Shown: positions 6,092-8,891 of the stretch, in pieces | How positions within the stretch are numbered: position 1 is the stretch's first letter | How the letters are laid out: every line of letters begins with the position of its first letter | DNA from: an uncultured Burkholderiales bacterium | GTDB lineage: Bacteria > Pseudomonadota > Gammaproteobacteria > Burkholderiales > Burkholderiaceae_C | Direction: 5' to 3' | NCBI GenBank assembly: GCA_937897495.1 | Contig: CALCBL010000648.1 | Span: 1 to 8,891 of the forward strand | DNA length: 8,891 nt | The notes under the pieces: model-generated | What the model saw: the letters and a program-made list of their open reading frames with translations, nothing else | Databases searched by the model: none | What the model was told of the DNA's origin: nothing | Made by a program: the position numbers and the translations under genes

Positions 6092-6709
6092 TCAATAGTC
6101 CAACTGCCAATCAACGGTGATCAAGCGTCCGGGCAGATCCACGTTGTCTACAAAGGCCGCAACAAAAGGGATCATGCGCTCTACAGCAGGCTTGCCCTCT
6201 TCGTCCGAAGCCAAAGCCAAAACCAAAACTGTTTGAGGACCTGTGGACATCAGGTCTTTCACTTGACCCAGCGCCACACCTTCTCTGTTGACCACATCCA
6301 GCCCAAGCAAGTCGACCCAATAGTATTCATCGGTGCCCGCCGTAGGAAAACTAGATCGCGGCACAAAAATGCGAGCACCTTTAAGCGCTTCGGCTTGGTT
6401 TCTATCGGCCACATCCAATGAGCTCGCCACCACGGTGTCGGCATGTTCCTTGGCTTCTTGAATCTTCAGCAGTACGGGTTGGGCGGCGCTTGCAGAATTG
6501 ACTGCAGCTGCCTTTTGGCTGGGTGACTTGTTGCCGCCTACATTTCGGTTGGAGGGCAACAAATACCATCGCTTGGATGAAAAAAGCGCCTCGGGCGAGG
6601 CGCTGTGGGGCAAGACTTTGAACCAGCCTTTAATGCCCCAAGCATCTGCAATGCGCCCCACTTCGATGGCGTCTGCCGGCATTTCGGCAAACTCTAAATG
6701 GGGTAGCAC
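6092..6709 (-). CDS. rimM: 16S rRNA processing / 30S maturation protein RimM
   Basis: RimM binds S19 and helps assemble the 30S head. The product has 205 residues, against roughly 170-180 in many bacteria. The N-terminal RimM domain has VGRIADAWGIKGWFKV (17-32); the PRC-barrel begins near DEYYWVDLLGLDV (127-139) and includes GPQTVLVL and the IPFVAAFVDNVDLPGR stretch. Residues about 53-77, rich in Ala, Asn, Ser, Lys and Gln, form a low-complexity insert in the N-terminal domain. The start is a GTG at 6709, chosen because AAAGG lies seven bases upstream and the lead before VGR matches related proteins as I recall them. An ATG nine codons downstream (6682) is the alternative. It begins 30 bases after the rpsP stop. 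Confidence 0.96.
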   Translation of the reverse strand: MLPHLEFAEMPADAIEVGRIADAWGIKGWFKVLPHSASPEALFSSKRWYLLPSNRNVGGNKSPSQKAAAVNSASAAQPVLLKIQEAKEHADTVVASSLDVADRNQAEALKGARIFVPRSSFPTAGTDEYYWVDLLGLDVVNREGVALGQVKDLMSTGPQTVLVLALASDEEGKPAVERMIPFVAAFVDNVDLPGRLITVDWQLDY

Positions 6710-6739
6710 TACAAAGCCTTTGGCGTTGCCAAAAACCGA

Positions 6740-6991
6740 TTAAGCGGCTTTGGCGGCAGCTTGTTTGACCAAACGCTGAACGGTAGGAGACACTTGAGCG
6801 CCAACGCCGGTCCAGTAAGTCAAACGATCTTGCACAACGCGCAGGCCTTCTTCTGTATCCTTGGCGATTGGATTGTAAAAACCAATGCGCTCAATGAAGC
6901 GGCCATCGCGGCGAACACGTTTGTCGGCCACAACAATGTTAAAAAATGGACGGGCTTTAGAACCGCCACGAGAAAGACGAATGACAACCAT
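6740..6991 (-). CDS. rpsP: 30S ribosomal protein S16
   Basis: S16 is an early-binding small-subunit protein needed for 30S assembly. The 83-residue product is close to E. coli length (82) and shows the family pattern [20 protein letters not shown], then [13 protein letters not shown] (29-41) and a C-terminal [16 protein letters not shown] segment (56-71), ending in an alanine/lysine-rich tail. A clear Shine-Dalgarno (AGGA) lies six bases before the ATG at 6991. It is the first gene of the rpsP-rimM-trmD-rplS operon, transcribed from a strong-looking promoter at 7103-7130 with a leader of about 100 bases that contains a compact hairpin. Confidence 0.98.
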   Translation of the reverse strand: MVVIRLSRGGSKARPFFNIVVADKRVRRDGRFIERIGFYNPIAKDTEEGLRVVQDRLTYWTGVGAQVSPTVQRLVKQAAAKAA

Positions 6992-7064
6992 GATTTATCC
7001 TAGGGTGGTGTTGGGAAAGCAAAAACTGCCATCCCACAAATTCTTCCAGCGTTTGAGACACGCA

Positions 7065-7082
7065 ACTGGCCACCCGGCCAGT
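7065..7082 (-). promoter_or_regulatory. Perfect hairpin in the rpsP leader
   Basis: ACTGGCC and GGCCAGT (7065-7071 and 7076-7082) form a perfect seven-pair stem with a four-base loop, starting about 14 bases into the predicted rpsP leader. It could stabilise the 5' end or bind a regulator. There is no U run. Confidence 0.45.
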
Positions 7083-7110
7083 GACACACTGAAAAGCCGC
7101 TGATTATAAC
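7081..7110 (+). promoter_or_regulatory. Candidate promoter for the GNAT gene
   Basis: GTGACA (7081-7086, five of six) and TATAAC (7105-7110, five of six) are 18 bases apart on the plus strand. The start point would be near 7117, only about seven bases before the ATG at 7124. That would exclude the GGAG Shine-Dalgarno at 7113-7116 from the mRNA, so initiation may be slightly earlier or the transcript nearly leaderless. Confidence 0.4.
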
Positions 7111-7130
7111 CCGGAGTTTAAGAATGCCAA
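7103..7130 (-). promoter_or_regulatory. Sigma-70 promoter of the rpsP-rimM-trmD operon
   Basis: On the minus strand the -35 TTGGCA (7130-7125, five of six) and a perfect -10 TATAAT (7108-7103) are 16 bases apart. Transcription should begin near 7096. The -35 box overlaps the GNAT start codon and the -10 box overlaps the plus-strand -10 TATAAC, both using the TTATAA core at 7104-7109. Confidence 0.72.
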
Positions 7131-7645
7131 CCATTCGACCTAGCCAAGCCTCTGATATGGCCACCATCACTGCCATTTACCAGTACCACGTCCTAAACGG
7201 CACAGGCACTTTTGAAATCGACCCCCCGAATCTGACGGAAATGACCGCCCGCAGAGAGGACGTATTGAGCAAAGGTCTGCCCTATCTGACGCTGGAGGAA
7301 AACGGGGAAGTGTTGGGGTTTGCTTACTGCAATTGGTTCAAACCCCGCCCGGCCTATCGATTTTCAGCCGAAGATTCCATTTATTTGGCCGCCAACACAG
7401 CGGGCAAGGGTTGGGGTCGCATGCTGCTGGCCGAATTGTGCCAAGCCGCAGAAAAAACAGGCATCCGCAAACTGATCGCCGTGATCGGTGACTCAGGCAA
7501 TGCAGGCTCGATTGGCGTTCACAAGTCGATGGGGTTTGAACATGTGGGCATCGTCTCGGGCTGCGGTTGGAAATTCAATCGCTGGCTAGACATCGTCATG
7601 ATGGAAAAGGCTTTAGGCCATGGGCAAAGCCGTTCTCCTGAATAA
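7124..7645 (+). CDS. GNAT family N-acetyltransferase, phosphinothricin/amino-acid acetyltransferase-like
   Basis: A 173-residue acetyltransferase expected to move an acetyl group from acetyl-CoA to a small amine. It opens with TIRPSQASDMATITAIYQYHVLNGTGTFE, typical of the Pat/Bar and MnaT (YncA) subgroup. The acetyl-CoA loop is GKGWGR (94-99), followed by LLAELCQAAEKTGIRKL; the C-terminal family stretch is NAGSIGVHKSMGFEHVG (126-142), then GWKFNRWLDIVMMEK. Members acetylate methionine sulfone or sulfoximine, or phosphinothricin; the substrate cannot be read from sequence. A GGAG Shine-Dalgarno lies seven bases before the ATG. It is divergent from rpsP with overlapping promoters, and its TAA overlaps the start of the TM2 gene (TAATG). 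The family and subgroup call is firm, the substrate unknown. Confidence 0.93.
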   Translation: MPTIRPSQASDMATITAIYQYHVLNGTGTFEIDPPNLTEMTARREDVLSKGLPYLTLEENGEVLGFAYCNWFKPRPAYRFSAEDSIYLAANTAGKGWGRMLLAELCQAAEKTGIRKLIAVIGDSGNAGSIGVHKSMGFEHVGIVSGCGWKFNRWLDIVMMEKALGHGQSRSPE

Positions 7646-8115
7646 TGCAACTTATGAAAAACAAAACGTTTGCCGTTTGGCTCACCTTCTTTGGCGGCCC
7701 ACTAGGCCTTCACCGCTTTTACCTGAAAGGCTTTACCGATCCATTGGGTTGGTTGCTTCCCGTGCCCACAGCCTTAGGATGGTATGGCGTTCAGCGCGCT
7801 TTGGAGTTGGGTCAAGACGATGTCACAAGCTGGGTACTCATTCCCTTGCTTGGGTTCAACATTGCCGGCTGCGCATTGAACGCCATCGTTTATGGTTTGA
7901 TGTCAATGGAACAATGGAATTCAAAGTTCAATCAAGACGCTGAAAACCCTTCTGGGCGGACTAGCTGGCTGACGATATTCGGAGTTGCCACGGCGCTGCT
8001 GATGGGGACCACCGTCTTGATGGCCAGCATTGTGTTCAGTTTTCAGCGCTACTTTGAGAACCAGATTGAACAAGCCAAAGCCATCAGCCAAGTACCCGAA
8101 GTCACCAAGCCTTAA
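7645..8115 (+). CDS. TM2 domain-containing membrane protein of unknown function
   Basis: A 156-residue predicted inner-membrane protein. Residues about 5-40 form a TM2-type domain: a hydrophobic helix, a short turn with GLHRFYLKGF (21-30; the conserved H-R-F-Y motif), then a second hydrophobic stretch. Further membrane segments lie near 62-85 and 108-133, and the C terminus is polar and charged. TM2 domains are found in many bacterial proteins without assigned function, so I propose none. The ATG at 7645 overlaps the GNAT stop by one base; an ATG at 7654 (MKNKTF) is the alternative. Neither has a good Shine-Dalgarno, which favours coupled translation with the GNAT gene. It converges on folK with 52 bases between. 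Confidence 0.82.
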   Translation: MQLMKNKTFAVWLTFFGGPLGLHRFYLKGFTDPLGWLLPVPTALGWYGVQRALELGQDDVTSWVLIPLLGFNIAGCALNAIVYGLMSMEQWNSKFNQDAENPSGRTSWLTIFGVATALLMGTTVLMASIVFSFQRYFENQIEQAKAISQVPEVTKP

Positions 8116-8133
8116 GGCCGTATCAAACGGCCT
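8115..8133. terminator. Terminator-like hairpin between the TM2 gene and folK
   Basis: AGGCCGT (8115-8121) and ACGGCCT (8127-8133) form a perfect seven-pair stem with loop ATCAA, starting at the last base of the TM2 stop codon and lying between convergent genes. No T run follows on either strand, so it is at best a weak or factor-assisted terminator. Confidence 0.45.
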
Positions 8134-8167
8134 GTGAAGCCAAAGACAAGCCCGCGTTGAAGATGAA

Positions 8168-8635
8168 CTAGAGTCGATTGACGACTTGATCCTGAACTCC
8201 GCGAAGTTCATCAGTTGTCACCAATTCCGGTGCCAATTCGCTCAGAGGCAATAAGACAAAAGCCCGTTCATTCATCCTAGGGTGTGGGACCTGAAGTTCA
8301 GGACTCTGGATGTTGCCATCGCCATAAAGCAACAAGTCGATGTCCAGCGTGCGGGGTGCATTGCGGTACGGGCGCTCACGGCCAGCAAGATCTTCCACGC
8401 TCTGAAAAGCACGCAATAAATCAATGGCATTCAATCGAGTTCGCAGATGCACCACAGCGTTGGTGTAGTCAGGTCCATCGGCTTGAAAAGGGGCTGACTG
8501 GTAAAAAGAAGAACGGCCGACCAGCAATGTCTCTGGTAACTTCCCTAAGGCCAAAATTGCAGAATCAATAGATTGACGCGCATGACCTAAGTTAGCGCCT
8601 AAACCTGCATAAACATTGACAAGTTCACGCGCCAT
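8168..8635 (-). CDS. folK: 2-amino-4-hydroxy-6-hydroxymethyldihydropteridine pyrophosphokinase (HPPK)
   Basis: FolK transfers pyrophosphate from ATP to 6-hydroxymethyl-7,8-dihydropterin, the step before dihydropteroate synthase in folate synthesis. The 155-residue product has the family layout: YAGLGANLG (9-17), SSFYQSAPF and the GPDYTNAVVHL strand (42-64), GRERPYRNAPRTLDIDLLLYGD (85-106) with Mg-binding Asp98 and Asp100, and VPHPRMNERAFVLLPL (116-131). Length matches E. coli HPPK (about 159). The start is ATG at 8635; its A is also the last base of the pcnB stop (TGATG), so translation is probably coupled to pcnB. A TTG one codon upstream is less likely. The pcnB-folK order is common in proteobacteria. 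Confidence 0.97.
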   Translation of the reverse strand: MARELVNVYAGLGANLGHARQSIDSAILALGKLPETLLVGRSSFYQSAPFQADGPDYTNAVVHLRTRLNAIDLLRAFQSVEDLAGRERPYRNAPRTLDIDLLLYGDGNIQSPELQVPHPRMNERAFVLLPLSELAPELVTTDELRGVQDQVVNRL

Positions 8636-8891
8636 CAATCAGGTTCAGCGGAATTGGATTCAGGCTTTTTTCTTCTGGGTGCACGGCGACTTTTAACAGC
8701 GCCAGATGTTGGCCCTGTAGATTTTTCGGACTTGGCCAGTTGTATGAGATCTTCTCTGGCCGCATCGTCAGCCATGCTGAATTCTTGCCACCAATCTGCC
8801 AACGCCAATTCAACTTCAGAGACCTCAGCACGAAGTCTTAGAAAATCGAAACCGGCCCGAAAACGCGCTTGCTCTACCAAACTGAATGCGG
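8635..8891 (-). CDS. pcnB: Poly(A) polymerase I, C-terminal part (5' end outside window)
   Basis: PcnB adds 3' poly(A) tails that promote exonucleolytic RNA decay. The window holds the last 84 residues on the minus strand, with the frame open to the right edge. It reads ARFRAGFDFLRLRAEVSEVE, then ALADWWQEFSMADDAAREDL, typical of the C-terminal region of PcnB in Comamonadaceae, and ends with a basic RNA-binding-type tail (KSRRAPRRKKPES). The nucleotidyltransferase head and catalytic aspartates lie outside the window, so the call relies on the tail motifs and the position directly upstream of folK. Its TGA overlaps the folK ATG by one base, indicating an operon. Confidence 0.88.
   Translation of the reverse strand, partial: AFSLVEQARFRAGFDFLRLRAEVSEVELALADWWQEFSMADDAAREDLIQLAKSEKSTGPTSGAVKSRRAPRRKKPESNSAEPD

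Noticed and set aside
8284..8571. 95-codon plus-strand open frame opposite folK
   Set aside because: It is fully antisense to folK, whose catalytic motifs are intact; nothing supports a second gene.
1..8891. Mobile element, phage, CRISPR or defence system
   Set aside because: No transposase, integrase, terminal inverted repeats, spaced direct repeats or defence-type proteins are seen; nearly all the space is filled by conserved core genes.

Overview
The window looks like a core chromosomal segment of a betaproteobacterium of the Burkholderiales, most likely a Comamonadaceae member (Limnohabitans/Rhodoferax-like). The inference rests on protein wording (RsgA, RimM, PcnB and the DEAD-box helicase read like Comamonadaceae versions), moderate GC and the gene neighbourhood. 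Nearly every gene is housekeeping. I see no insertion sequence, phage gene, CRISPR array, tRNA or rRNA, and no gap above 300 bases lacks a gene.

Layout from left to right. Bases 1-1641 (minus strand) hold the start of rsgA, cut by the window edge, preceded by and overlapping a Ste24-like M48 membrane protease. Divergent from these, on the plus strand, are orn (oligoribonuclease, 1708-2307) and, after a structured 277-base region, a large DEAD-box RNA helicase with an RGG-rich tail (2585-4600). A hairpin flanked by an A run and a T run (4637-4674) can terminate transcription from both sides and separates the helicase from the opposing ribosomal operon. That operon runs right to left as rpsP-rimM-trmD-rplS (6991 to 4708), the classical order, but rplS seems to have its own promoter and leader. 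On the plus strand, a GNAT acetyltransferase (7124-7645) and a TM2-domain membrane protein (7645-8115) overlap by one base. They converge on folK (8168-8635), which overlaps the end of pcnB, cut by the right edge.

Most of the genes concern RNA and ribosomes: 30S maturation (RsgA, RimM), ribosomal proteins S16 and L19, tRNA m1G37 methylation (TrmD), RNA unwinding (helicase), polyadenylation-linked decay (PcnB) and the last step of RNA decay (Orn). The M48 protease, GNAT enzyme, TM2 protein and FolK are the exceptions.

I found no convincing new multi-gene system. The less ordinary signals are regulatory: two mutually exclusive hairpins plus a start-region hairpin upstream of the helicase; an internal promoter and hairpin leader before rplS; and overlapping divergent promoters sharing a palindromic -10 core between rpsP and the GNAT gene. 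These come from reading by eye and have not been folded or compared computationally.
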